In this document: positions 43,636 through 51,557 of the stretch, piece after piece | Layout: the number at the start of each line of letters is the position of its first letter | Numbering within the stretch: the stretch's first letter is position 1 | Source: Chloroflexota bacterium | Lineage (GTDB): Bacteria; Chloroflexota; Anaerolineae; Promineifilales; Promineifilaceae | Direction: 5' to 3' | DNA length: 64,000 nt | Assembly: GCA_017993775.1 (NCBI GenBank) | Contig: JAGOMA010000010.1 | Coordinates: 106,408-170,407, forward strand | The notes under the pieces: model-generated | Told to the model about the DNA's origin: nothing | Database searches by the model: none | What the model saw: the letters and a program-made list of their open reading frames with translations, nothing else | Translations under genes and position numbers: made by a program

Positions 43636-45621
43636 CTATTGTTTGAATTGGCCGGGGCTTAGATTGAACCGTTTCATCTTACGCCAGAGGGTTGTGCGAC
43701 CAATGCCGAGCTGCTGCGACATTTCATTTAACCGGCCCTGGCAAGCCCATCCGGCGCGAATGATAGCTTCGCGTTCGGCTTCTGTGGCGGTGAGAACAGG
43801 CTCAGCTTGGGGCGAATTAGCAATGACGAGCCGGCCGCTGCGAATAGTTTCAGGTAGATCGGTGACATGGATGATATTGTCGCTGCTGTGGTGAAGGGCG
43901 CGTTCCAGGATGCTTTCTAGCTCGCGGACATTTCCTGGCCAGGGGTAGCGGCGCAGCACGGCCGTTGCCTCATCGTCAATCCACGCCGCCCGTCCGTCTC
44001 GCAGGGAAATGCGCGCCAAAAAACGCTCAGCCAGTAGAGGAATGTCTTCTGTGCGCTCTCGCATAGGCGGAATAGTGATATTAAACACCCCAAAACGGTA
44101 ATAAAGATGCGAAACGAAATGCCCGGCAGCAACCAGCTTTTCCAGGTCGTCTGATGTTGCCCCGATGATGCGCACATCAACGGGAATAGAGCGCGAACTG
44201 CCCAGGCGCATGATATGCCCCGTTTCGATTACATGGAGCAAGGCCGCCTGCATTTCTAAGGAGAGGCTTTCGATCTGGTCAAACATCAGAGTTCCGCCGT
44301 TGGCCAGCTCGAATTTGCTGGGACGGCCGTCCACGTTGCTGCCTTGCTCCTGCCCCATAAATTCGCTGATCATCAATTCATGCGGGATCGCCCGACAGTT
44401 TATAGCCAGAAACGGCATGTGGCCGCGTTCGCTGTCGTTGTGGATGGCGCGCGCCAGATGGTTTTTCCCCACGCCGCCTTCGCCGCGCAGCAGCACCGGC
44501 GCCGTGCCTCGGGCAGCCGTACGCGCCTGACGCATCACCGACCGCATACTCGCCGACTGCACCGACATGTCTTCCATGACCAACGTGGCCTGTGTGCCCA
44601 CCTGCTGATGGACCAACCGCCGCACATGTTCCATGGGACGCAGCATGGCGATAAAGCCGGTGTTCTTGGCCGACCCATACGTCACCGGCAGCAGACTGAT
44701 CATGCATTCCACGATATGGCTGTTGACTGCCAATGAAGCTTCGACATCGGTCATTTCCTGATGATGATCTATGGCCTTTTGTAAATCCTCGGGAATGTTG
44801 ATGATTTCTTGAAACGGCCGTCCCAAAATCGACTGCGGCATCAACTGCAACATCCGCCCCGCCAGCGCATTGATGTGGTTAATCTTCCCGGTTTCATCCC
44901 ATGAAATGACGCCTGTTTGGATGGCTCCTAAAATCGTATTCATCTCGGACAGCCGGTAATTAGCTTCTTCCAGGTACAAATCTGCTTGCAGTTGATTGGC
45001 GATAGCGCGGCCTACAGCCATCACCAGCGAGATAGTGTGTGATGTGGCCGTAGCCAATGGCCCAATCAGGCCGATAATGCCAATGATACGGCCGTTCACC
45101 TGATGAATCGGCGCGGCTGTGGTCACATATGGGTGCAATGTCTGCAAAAAGTGTTCTGCGCCCACAACCTGAATCGGCATCGCCTCAATCGCCGCCAGGC
45201 CAAACGCCGTGGTGCCTACGTACTCTTCCCCCAGATATGCGCCAATATCAAACCCGTTCGCCCGAATGAGGGCCATCGCGCCCGGGTCGCCGCCAATTTG
45301 CAAAATACAACCGCTGCCATCGGTAAGCAAAATGGCGCAGCGCGACCCTTCAATAAATTGATGAATATCTTCAATAAACGGATTGGCGAAAGTTGTCAGA
45401 CTGGATTGCGCCTGCAAAATACGACGCAGCGCCTGTTCGTGCAGCTTAACCGGATGTGGCGCCGCGAACGCATCGAAACGAGGAGCGCAGCGCCGCCAGG
45501 AAGCCACCACAGCCGGATCAGGCTCCAGGCCGTCGATGGGTTGCACATGGCCCAACGTATGATACGTGTGCCAGAAAACTTCGAGAATATCTTGCCGGAT
45601 AGGATAATTTATTGGATGCAT
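43636..45621 (-). CDS. dhaR: DhaR-like transcriptional activator of the glycerol/DHA operon
   Basis: The ATG at 45619-45621 opens the conserved N-terminus. The 661-residue protein has a GAF domain (about 80-220), a PAS domain (about 230-300), an AAA+ domain with Walker A GEGGVGK (380-386), and a C-terminal Fis-type HTH (about 615-655, RLNEMSQQLGIGRTTLWRKMK). The sigma54-contact GAFTGA loop is replaced by GSNVDG (427-432), and Walker B reads LMFDQI with Gln449 instead of Glu. E. coli DhaR is likewise an enhancer-type protein acting on a sigma70 promoter and is controlled by DhaK and DhaL. Its position directly upstream of glpF-dhaKL supports the same role. Confidence 0.85.
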   Translation of the reverse strand: MHPINYPIRQDILEVFWHTYHTLGHVQPIDGLEPDPAVVASWRRCAPRFDAFAAPHPVKLHEQALRRILQAQSSLTTFANPFIEDIHQFIEGSRCAILLTDGSGCILQIGGDPGAMALIRANGFDIGAYLGEEYVGTTAFGLAAIEAMPIQVVGAEHFLQTLHPYVTTAAPIHQVNGRIIGIIGLIGPLATATSHTISLVMAVGRAIANQLQADLYLEEANYRLSEMNTILGAIQTGVISWDETGKINHINALAGRMLQLMPQSILGRPFQEIINIPEDLQKAIDHHQEMTDVEASLAVNSHIVECMISLLPVTYGSAKNTGFIAMLRPMEHVRRLVHQQVGTQATLVMEDMSVQSASMRSVMRQARTAARGTAPVLLRGEGGVGKNHLARAIHNDSERGHMPFLAINCRAIPHELMISEFMGQEQGSNVDGRPSKFELANGGTLMFDQIESLSLEMQAALLHVIETGHIMRLGSSRSIPVDVRIIGATSDDLEKLVAAGHFVSHLYYRFGVFNITIPPMRERTEDIPLLAERFLARISLRDGRAAWIDDEATAVLRRYPWPGNVRELESILERALHHSSDNIIHVTDLPETIRSGRLVIANSPQAEPVLTATEAEREAIIRAGWACQGRLNEMSQQLGIGRTTLWRKMKRFNLSPGQFKQ

Positions 45622-45732
45622 GGTCTTGTCCCGCTCCGAACCTTCAGAAAACCAAACCAAATGGTATAACACAATGAGCAAATTTGGCAATTGCCGCCAA
45701 TCTGTTTACGATCAGGCCATGCAGGTGATTTT

Positions 45733-46485
45733 ATGAAATCAGCCCGTTGCTTTTTAGTCGGCTTTACGGCCGTTCTCCTTCTTGCTCTGCTCACCACCGC
45801 CAACAACACAGGAACGGCCGTCGCCCAAATCAACAATTTCCCCCCTGTCGCCTACCTGCCCATCATCATCAGCGGCGACCCGACAATTGGCCCCGTTCAC
45901 AACGGCATCGCCACCTATTACGACGCCACCGGCGAAGGCAACTGCCTCTTTCCCGCTTCCCCCGAAAATTTAATGGTGGCCGCCATGAACAATGTCGACT
46001 ATGGCAACGCCGATTTATGCGGCGCGTACATTCGTGTCGACGGCCGTAAAGGCAGCGTCGTGGTGCGCATTGTCGATCGCTGCCCTGAATGCGCTCAAGA
46101 TCACGTCGACATGAGTCCACAAGCTTTCGCCCTCATCGACGACCTTCCGCTCGGTCGTGTTCCCATCAGCTGGCAAATTGTCAGCCCACCGTTAACCGGC
46201 CCCATCGTCTATCATTTCAAAGACGGCAGCAACCCATGGTGGACGGCCGTGCAAATCCGCAACCACCGCAACCCCATCGCCAAATTAGAAGTTCAACTCC
46301 CCAACGGCTCCTTTCAGGCCGTGCCCCGCGAACTGTGGAATTATTTCGTCAAAACCGACGGCATGGGGCCTGGCCCCTACACCTTCCGCGTCACCGATAT
46401 TCTGGGCAACGTCCTGGTAGACCACAACATCCCTCACCTCGAAAATGGCAGCGTCTCCGGCAGCAGCCAGTTCCCGCCGCCCTGA
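45733..46485 (+). CDS. Bacterial expansin (EXLX1-like)
   Basis: The ATG at 45733 has CAGGTG upstream and opens a signal peptide (ARCFLVGFTAVLLLALLTTAN). The 250-residue protein has the two expansin domains. D1 is a double-psi barrel with GIATYYDATGEGNC, IVDRCPEC and HVDMSPQAFALI, containing the two Asp that match the essential D1 acids of B. subtilis EXLX1. D2 is a CBM63-type domain starting NPWWTAVQIRNHRNPI, whose paired Trp bind cellulose. Expansins loosen cellulose and plant walls without hydrolysis. The gene stands alone, divergent from dhaR, with no cellulase nearby. Confidence 0.85.
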   Translation: MKSARCFLVGFTAVLLLALLTTANNTGTAVAQINNFPPVAYLPIIISGDPTIGPVHNGIATYYDATGEGNCLFPASPENLMVAAMNNVDYGNADLCGAYIRVDGRKGSVVVRIVDRCPECAQDHVDMSPQAFALIDDLPLGRVPISWQIVSPPLTGPIVYHFKDGSNPWWTAVQIRNHRNPIAKLEVQLPNGSFQAVPRELWNYFVKTDGMGPGPYTFRVTDILGNVLVDHNIPHLENGSVSGSSQFPPP

Positions 46486-46501
46486 TTCCCCCGGAAATCT
46501 C

Positions 46502-46562
46502 TTGACAGGCCATCTCCTGGTAATTTATACTGTAGTCAAAGTACTTTGTAAAACAAAGTACT
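46502..46562 (+). promoter_or_regulatory. Promoter and operator of the membrane-protein/winged-helix operon
   Basis: TTGACA (46502-46507) and TATACT (46526-46531) are 18 bases apart. The perfect dyad AGTACTTTG-TAAAA-CAAAGTACT (46540-46562) covers the expected start of transcription. This is the placement of a repressor site, and the operon encodes a winged-helix regulator, so autoregulation is likely. Confidence 0.7.
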
Positions 46563-46596
46563 ATTTCACAGAGAGTTAACGAATGGGAGGTAGATC

Positions 46597-47178
46597 ATGG
46601 CGCCAACAGTGGATTTAGAACGTGTGGAACAACAGGTGTGGACGGCATATTTTGCCGATGGCTTGTGGGAAATTTTTCTGGCAACGCTGATGCTGACAAC
46701 TTTCTTGCGCACCTACACCGACAGCTGGTGGGCTTATTTACTCATGGCGGGCGGAATTTTAGTGATGATTTTTGGCAAGAAATACATCACTGAACCGAGG
46801 CTGGGGCGCGTGAAGTTTGGCCCGCGCCGGGAAGCGCGTCGTTCCACGCTGATGGTGATTATTTTGGTCGTGGTGGTGGCAACGGCCGTGCTGTTAACGC
46901 TGCCACAACTGGGTGTGGATGTGCGAATGGGAAACTGGGTGGGGATTGCTTTGGCCGGGATGGTCACGGCCGTTTTCCTGGTCACGGCCTATCTGCTCAA
47001 TTTCCGCCGCATGTACGGCTATGCGTGGATGATTGGCGGCGCAATCTTCATCACCGAGGTATGGGGCGAAGCAGCCAGTTTGTGGGCCAATCTGATTGGC
47101 GGGCTGCTGTTGTTAGCGGCGGGGCTGCTCCTCTTGGCGCAGTTCCTGCGCCGGTATGACGTGCCGGAAATGCATTGA
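46597..47178 (+). CDS. Membrane protein of unknown function, cotranscribed with a winged-helix regulator
   Basis: This 193-residue protein has a GGGAGGT ribosome site. Six hydrophobic segments are visible (for example WWAYLLMAGGILVMIF, TLMVIILVVVVATAVLLTL and LIGGLLLLAAGLLLLAQFL). The N-terminus VDLERVEQQVWTAYFADGLWEIFLA is distinctive, but I do not recognise the family. The next gene begins two bases after its stop. The function may be to respond to whatever the regulator senses. Confidence 0.75.
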   Translation: MAPTVDLERVEQQVWTAYFADGLWEIFLATLMLTTFLRTYTDSWWAYLLMAGGILVMIFGKKYITEPRLGRVKFGPRREARRSTLMVIILVVVVATAVLLTLPQLGVDVRMGNWVGIALAGMVTAVFLVTAYLLNFRRMYGYAWMIGGAIFITEVWGEAASLWANLIGGLLLLAAGLLLLAQFLRRYDVPEMH

Positions 47179-47179
47179 T

Positions 47180-47512
47180 ATGAACCTCAACGACGATCCC
47201 GACAGCACGCCCATGCATCCGCTGATAGAACTCGACCGCGTCATTCATGCGCCCGCCCGGCTGATGATCATGACCTATCTGTACGTAGTCGACAGCGCCG
47301 ATTATACCTTTCTCATGCATCACACCGGTCTTACCTGGGGCAATCTGGCCACCCATCTGGGCAAATTGGAGGAAGCCGGTTATGTGGCCATTGAAAAGCA
47401 GTTTGTGGACCGCAAGCCCAATTCAATGGTACGTCTGACGGCCGTTGGCCGCGCCGCTTTCCAAACCTACAAAACGCAACTGCAAGATGTATTCAACGAC
47501 CTGCCGGATTAA
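47180..47512 (+). CDS. Winged-helix transcriptional regulator (HTH_34-like)
   Basis: The ATG at 47180 directly follows the stop of the membrane gene. The 110-residue protein has a MarR/PadR-like winged helix: MHPLIELDRVIHAPARLMIMTYLYVV, then LTWGNLATHLGKLEEAGYVAIEKQFVDRKPNSMVRLTAVGRAAF. This pattern fits the PF13601 family of small repressors commonly paired with a membrane protein. It probably binds the dyad at 46540-46562 and controls its own operon. Confidence 0.85.
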   Translation: MNLNDDPDSTPMHPLIELDRVIHAPARLMIMTYLYVVDSADYTFLMHHTGLTWGNLATHLGKLEEAGYVAIEKQFVDRKPNSMVRLTAVGRAAFQTYKTQLQDVFNDLPD

Positions 47513-47566
47513 CTGAACCAAGAGGTTTAGATTGGAGACTGAAGATTACACCAATCCCCCTCTCCC

Positions 47567-49819
47567 CTACTCCACCTCTTCCATCCTTGGTCTCCGCAGC
47601 AGCCGCATGCCGTTCAGCGTCACCAGCAGCGAGACACCCATATCGGCCAAAACCGCCAGCCACATCGAGCCTAGCCCCAGCAGCACCAGCACAAAAAACG
47701 CAAATTTCAACCCCAACGCCAGAGCTACGTTCACGCCGATGATGCGCATGGTGGCGCGGCTGAGGCGCACAGCGAACGGCAGCAAGCGCAAATCGTCGCG
47801 CATCAGGGTAATATCGGCCGTTTCCAGGGCTTGCGCGGTGTGGCCGATGGCGATACCCACATTGGCGGCGGCCAACGCCGGGGCATCGTTGATGCCATCG
47901 CCGACCATAACGACATGGCCATATTGCTGGCGCAGTTTGGTCACGGCCGTTACCTTATCTTCAGGCAAACAATTAGCCTGCACTTCTGTGACCCCCACGT
48001 CGGCGGCCACTTTATGCGCGATTTGTTCATTGTCGCCGGTCAGCATGATCAGGTGGTCAATGCCCAAAGCGCGCAGTTCGGCAACGGCCGTCTCGCCAGA
48101 TGGCCGCATCGTATCGGCTACGGCAATATAGCCCAAATACGCGTCATCGCGCCTGACCAGCATGGTGGTATAGCCCTGATTGGCGGCCGTCTCCAGCTCC
48201 GCGCAGTGAGCAGCGTGGGCCAAATGATCAGCAAAAAAAACATGGCTGCCGATGGTGACGACACGGCCGTTCACCTGCCCTGTCACCCCGCGCCCCATCA
48301 ACGCCCGCACATCCTCGGCGGCCGCATACTGCCGATCCAGGCTGCGCTGCGCCGCGGCCTCCACCACCGCCTGAGCGATGGGATGCTCGCTGCGCTGCTC
48401 CACGGCGCAGGCCAGCGCCAACAGATCGTCACAATCGGCGCAATCGGCATCGGCCGGCCGGCGGCACTCCACGGAACGCACCGCCACCACCGCCGGGCTG
48501 CCCAAGGTCAGAGTTCCCGTCTTGTCGAAGGCGATGGCGCGCACGCGGCTCAATTCCTCCAGATGCGCCCCACCCTTAAAGATAACCCCATGCCGCGCCC
48601 CATTGCTGATGGCGCTGACAATGCTGACCGGCGTGCTGATAACCAGCGCGCACGGACAGGCAACCACCAGCAGCGCCAGCGCCCGATACAACCAGCCCTG
48701 GGCCGGATCCGCCGCCGCCACCAGCGGCTGGTTGAAAAAAAGCGGCGGCACGATGGCTACCAGGGCGGCAATCGCCACCACAGCAGGCGTGTAATACTTG
48801 GCAAACTGATCGACAAAGCGCTGCGTGGGAGCCTGGCTTTCTTGCGCCTCGGCCACCAGCCGGATGAGGCGGCTGATGGTGTTGTCTTCGGCCAGGTGTG
48901 TGACTTCGATTTCCAGCGTGCCCTGGCCGTTGATGCTGCCGGCGAAGAGGTCGTCGCCGGGCTGTTTTTCCACCGGCACGCTTTCGCCGGTGATGGGCGC
49001 CTGGTTGACGGCCGAACTGCCGGAGAGGAGACGGCCGTCCATGGGCACGCGCTCGCCGGGTTTAACGATAATTGTTTCGCCCAGGCGCAAATCAGCCACC
49101 GGCACGCGCTGTTCTTCCAGGCCGCAAATTGGGCACGGGCCGCCATCATAACCATCCTGGCCCAGGTGGCTGGCGCAGTCCACACAGAAGCGCAAGACGG
49201 TGGCCTTGCCGGGAGCCAGCTCCATCAGGCTGCGGATGGATTGGCGGGCGCGGGCGGTGGCGTACCCTTCGATGGCTTCGGCGATGACAAACAGGACCAT
49301 CACCATGCCGGCTTCGGTGTACGCGCCAATCAACACTGCGCCGATGGCGGCGATGGACATGAGGACGTTGATGTTAATTTCGCGGTTGACGCGCACGGCC
49401 GTCCACGCGCTTTTGAAAATAGGCAGTCCGGCGATGATCATGGCCAGAACGGCCGTCAGGTCTATCCACACACCGCTAATACCTGCGCCGGGCAGCAGTT
49501 CGTGAAAAAGCAAACCGGGCAGGATGAGCAAGGTGGCCAGCAGCGCCAGACGCGTATCGCGCCGCTGCCACAGGTAGGGGAAGAAAGCGGCTGGCGGTTG
49601 GGCAGCTTGCTCGGCGGTGGGCGCAGCCACATTGTAACCCAGTTCGCGGATGCGGTTGACGACCGTTTGCTGGTCCACAGAGCCATCGACGCGCAATGTT
49701 TCCGTGGTGAAATTAAGGCGGCACAAGGCCACGCCATCTAGTTTGGCGACTCCTTTTTCGATGCTGCGGGCGCAGTCGGCGCAGTCCATGCCGGTGATTT
49801 GGAAGGTTTGTTCGCTCAT
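47567..49819 (-). CDS. Heavy-metal P1B-type ATPase (zinc/cadmium type) with zinc-ribbon insertion
   Basis: The ATG at 49817-49819 has AAAGGAT upstream. The 750-residue pump has an N-terminal HMA domain with GMDCADC (Cys13 and Cys16), the transmembrane CPC motif in VVACPCALVIS, the phosphorylation motif DKTGTLT, the SEHPIAQA nucleotide-site motif and GDGINDAPAL. The CPC with a late DMGVSLLV helix fits ZntA/CadA-type Zn, Cd or Pb exporters. Unusually the actuator region carries CVDCASHLGQDGYDGGPCPIC (Cys212, 215, 229, 232), which looks like a small zinc ribbon. Another Cys cluster (CRRPADADCADC) lies in the nucleotide domain. It is convergent with the winged-helix gene. Confidence 0.9.
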   Translation of the reverse strand: MSEQTFQITGMDCADCARSIEKGVAKLDGVALCRLNFTTETLRVDGSVDQQTVVNRIRELGYNVAAPTAEQAAQPPAAFFPYLWQRRDTRLALLATLLILPGLLFHELLPGAGISGVWIDLTAVLAMIIAGLPIFKSAWTAVRVNREININVLMSIAAIGAVLIGAYTEAGMVMVLFVIAEAIEGYATARARQSIRSLMELAPGKATVLRFCVDCASHLGQDGYDGGPCPICGLEEQRVPVADLRLGETIIVKPGERVPMDGRLLSGSSAVNQAPITGESVPVEKQPGDDLFAGSINGQGTLEIEVTHLAEDNTISRLIRLVAEAQESQAPTQRFVDQFAKYYTPAVVAIAALVAIVPPLFFNQPLVAAADPAQGWLYRALALLVVACPCALVISTPVSIVSAISNGARHGVIFKGGAHLEELSRVRAIAFDKTGTLTLGSPAVVAVRSVECRRPADADCADCDDLLALACAVEQRSEHPIAQAVVEAAAQRSLDRQYAAAEDVRALMGRGVTGQVNGRVVTIGSHVFFADHLAHAAHCAELETAANQGYTTMLVRRDDAYLGYIAVADTMRPSGETAVAELRALGIDHLIMLTGDNEQIAHKVAADVGVTEVQANCLPEDKVTAVTKLRQQYGHVVMVGDGINDAPALAAANVGIAIGHTAQALETADITLMRDDLRLLPFAVRLSRATMRIIGVNVALALGLKFAFFVLVLLGLGSMWLAVLADMGVSLLVTLNGMRLLRRPRMEEVE

Positions 49820-49958
49820 AAGTATCCTTTCCACAAGTGATTGTCATTTCCGGATCATATAGACAACCCCTGTTTTCAGCGTTCTTACTCCCAAGATTAT
49901 CACATCTTTTGCAGATGGTTTGCAGATTTTGATGGTAAAGTAAGGATAACTGCATAAG

Positions 49959-50019
49959 AAGACCCGAAGGGTTTGATCTCTACAAGGCTATTTTCTCGAG
50001 AGCAAACCCTTTGGGTCTT
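49959..50019. repeat. CCC(G/T)AAGGG-family palindromic repeat
   Basis: AAGACCCGAAGGGTTTGATC pairs with the right end CAAACCCTTTGGGTCTT; the centre carries a TTTTCTCGAGAGCAAACC segment. It lies 14 bases before the start of the small membrane gene, so it would be in its 5' untranslated region. Confidence 0.75.
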
Positions 50020-50032
50020 ATACGGAGGTTTT

Positions 50033-50290
50033 ATGGCCAACGATAATGGGGACGAGAAACGGCCGTTGCCCACCAACATGCGTCGCAATCGCCAGGAAAC
50101 AGACAAACGCCTGTTGGTTTTGGTGATTTTTATGCTGGTGGTGGTTGGCGGCGGATTGATTGGGCTGATTTTCGGCTGGGAGGCAGTGGTAACGGCCGTG
50201 CCGTGCCTGCTCGGCGGCGCATTGCTGATCCTTGTCCCCTGGGGACTGCTCACCCTGGCAGAGAAATGGCGCGACAGGCTGGACGGCTAA
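50033..50290 (+). CDS. Small two-helix membrane protein
   Basis: The ATG at 50033 follows ACGGAGG at a proper distance. The 85-residue protein has a charged N-terminus (about 30 residues) and two membrane helices (LLVLVIFMLVVVGGGLIGLIFG and AVVTAVPCLLGGALLILVPWGLLTLA), ending EKWRDRLDG. I do not recognise a family. It precedes the transaldolase-like gene, which has its own TATACT box at 50332-50337. Confidence 0.65.
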   Translation: MANDNGDEKRPLPTNMRRNRQETDKRLLVLVIFMLVVVGGGLIGLIFGWEAVVTAVPCLLGGALLILVPWGLLTLAEKWRDRLDG

Positions 50291-50403
50291 AAACCCTCCC
50301 ATTCTACCGCCCGTTCAGCCGCCAGATCGTTTATACTATAGACATGGAGCCGATGTGTCCGACCCATGCCGGACACCACCTAATTTGATCAAGGGGGATC
50401 ACC

Positions 50404-51498
50404 ATGTCTAAACTTCAGCAGCTTCACGAATTTGGGCAGTCCACCTGGCTGAACTATATGCGCCGCGCTTTCATCCAATCCGGTGAACTGAGACAATGTA
50501 TTGCGGATGGCATTCAGGGGATTACGGCCAATGCGGCCGTTTTCCAGGACACCATCGCCCACCACACCGACTACGACCAGGCCATCCACCAGGAAATCGT
50601 CAACGGCACGCCCTACAACAGCATCCACAACGCCCTGATGGTCGACGACGTGCAGCGCGCCGCCGACATCCTGCACCCAATTTTCGAGAGCAGTCAGGGG
50701 CTGGATGGATTTGCCAGCCTGGAACTGAACCCGTCTCTGGCTCATCAGGCGGTAGAGACGGCCGCCACGGCTGGCCACATCCTGGCACGTATCGACCGGG
50801 GCAACGCCATGGTCGAAATTCCGGCGACGCAGGCGGGCTGTGAAGCCATCCGCAGCCTGACATCGGATGGCGTGTGCATCAATGCCACCCACATTTTTTC
50901 GATCAGCGGTTTTGAACGGGCTGCGCAGGCGTATATTTGTGGCCTGGAAATCTATTTCGAGACCCACAGCATCTGGCGCATTGCGCCCACGGCCGTTGCC
51001 TCCTTCTCCGTGTCACCCATTGATACGGCCGTAGACCCCCTGCTAGCCGCCAAAGGCCTGGCCGATTGGCAAGGCCAAACCGGCATTGCCCTGGCACGGA
51101 TGCTCTATGCCCGCTTCGAACAGATTTTCCGAGGGCCGCGCTGGCAGCGGTTGGAAAGCCGAGGCGCACGGCCGTTGCGCCCCAAATGGACCCGCATTCG
51201 GCCAACCAACCCCACAGTCCCAGCCATGTTTTATACCGAGGCCCTGATTGGCCCCAACACAGTCATGACCTTCACGCCCGAAACGCTGGACACGTTTCAG
51301 AAGCAAGGCCATGTCGCCGAAACGCTGGCCAGAGGTCGAACCAAAGCGCAAAACCACCTGGACCGGCTGGCAGAGGCAGACATTGACCTGGACGAGATGT
51401 TGGATAATTTGCAAGCCGAGCATCTGGCAGCATCGCAGGCTCAATACCAAAATCTGGTAAAAAGTGTCAACGAAAAGCTTTTTGTGGTTGGGCGTTAA
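50404..51498 (+). CDS. Transaldolase-like protein lacking the catalytic lysine
   Basis: This 364-residue protein follows class II-type bacterial transaldolase from end to end: TWLNYMRRAFIQSGELRQCI, GITANAAVFQD, LDGFASLELNPSLAHQ, NAMVEIPATQAG, CINATHIFSISGFE, VASFSVSPIDTAVDPLL and the late FYTEALIGPNTVMTF. Normal enzymes have WLD at the start, KIPAT with the Schiff-base Lys, and SRIDT. Here these are Asn17, Glu138 and Pro205, while the Asn and Glu of other active-site positions remain (Asn160, Glu107). Transaldolase activity is therefore unlikely. The ribosome site is AAGGGGGATCACC. The fold is certain; the function is not known. Confidence 0.8.
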   Translation: MSKLQQLHEFGQSTWLNYMRRAFIQSGELRQCIADGIQGITANAAVFQDTIAHHTDYDQAIHQEIVNGTPYNSIHNALMVDDVQRAADILHPIFESSQGLDGFASLELNPSLAHQAVETAATAGHILARIDRGNAMVEIPATQAGCEAIRSLTSDGVCINATHIFSISGFERAAQAYICGLEIYFETHSIWRIAPTAVASFSVSPIDTAVDPLLAAKGLADWQGQTGIALARMLYARFEQIFRGPRWQRLESRGARPLRPKWTRIRPTNPTVPAMFYTEALIGPNTVMTFTPETLDTFQKQGHVAETLARGRTKAQNHLDRLAEADIDLDEMLDNLQAEHLAASQAQYQNLVKSVNEKLFVVGR

Positions 51499-51500
51499 AG

Positions 51501-51533
51501 AAAACGGCCGTTCCTGAGGGGAACGGCCGTTTT
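51501..51533. terminator. Bidirectional terminator built from two ACGGCCGT octamers
   Basis: AAAACGGCCGTTCC (51501-51514) and its exact complement (51520-51533) enclose a five-base loop, with T on one side and A on the other. It lies between the convergent transaldolase-like and acyl-CoA dehydrogenase genes and should serve both. Confidence 0.85.
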
Positions 51534-51557
51534 TACAATCAGCAAAAAAGCAGGCAA

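Noticed and set aside
43429..43662. 77-residue plus-strand ORF with GAGGGG before ATG
   Set aside because: It is antisense to the promoter and overlaps the dhaR 3' end; no domain is seen.
47831..49741. 636-codon plus-strand open frame
   Set aside because: It is antisense to the metal ATPase, has His/Gln/Arg-rich low-complexity composition and no ribosome site.
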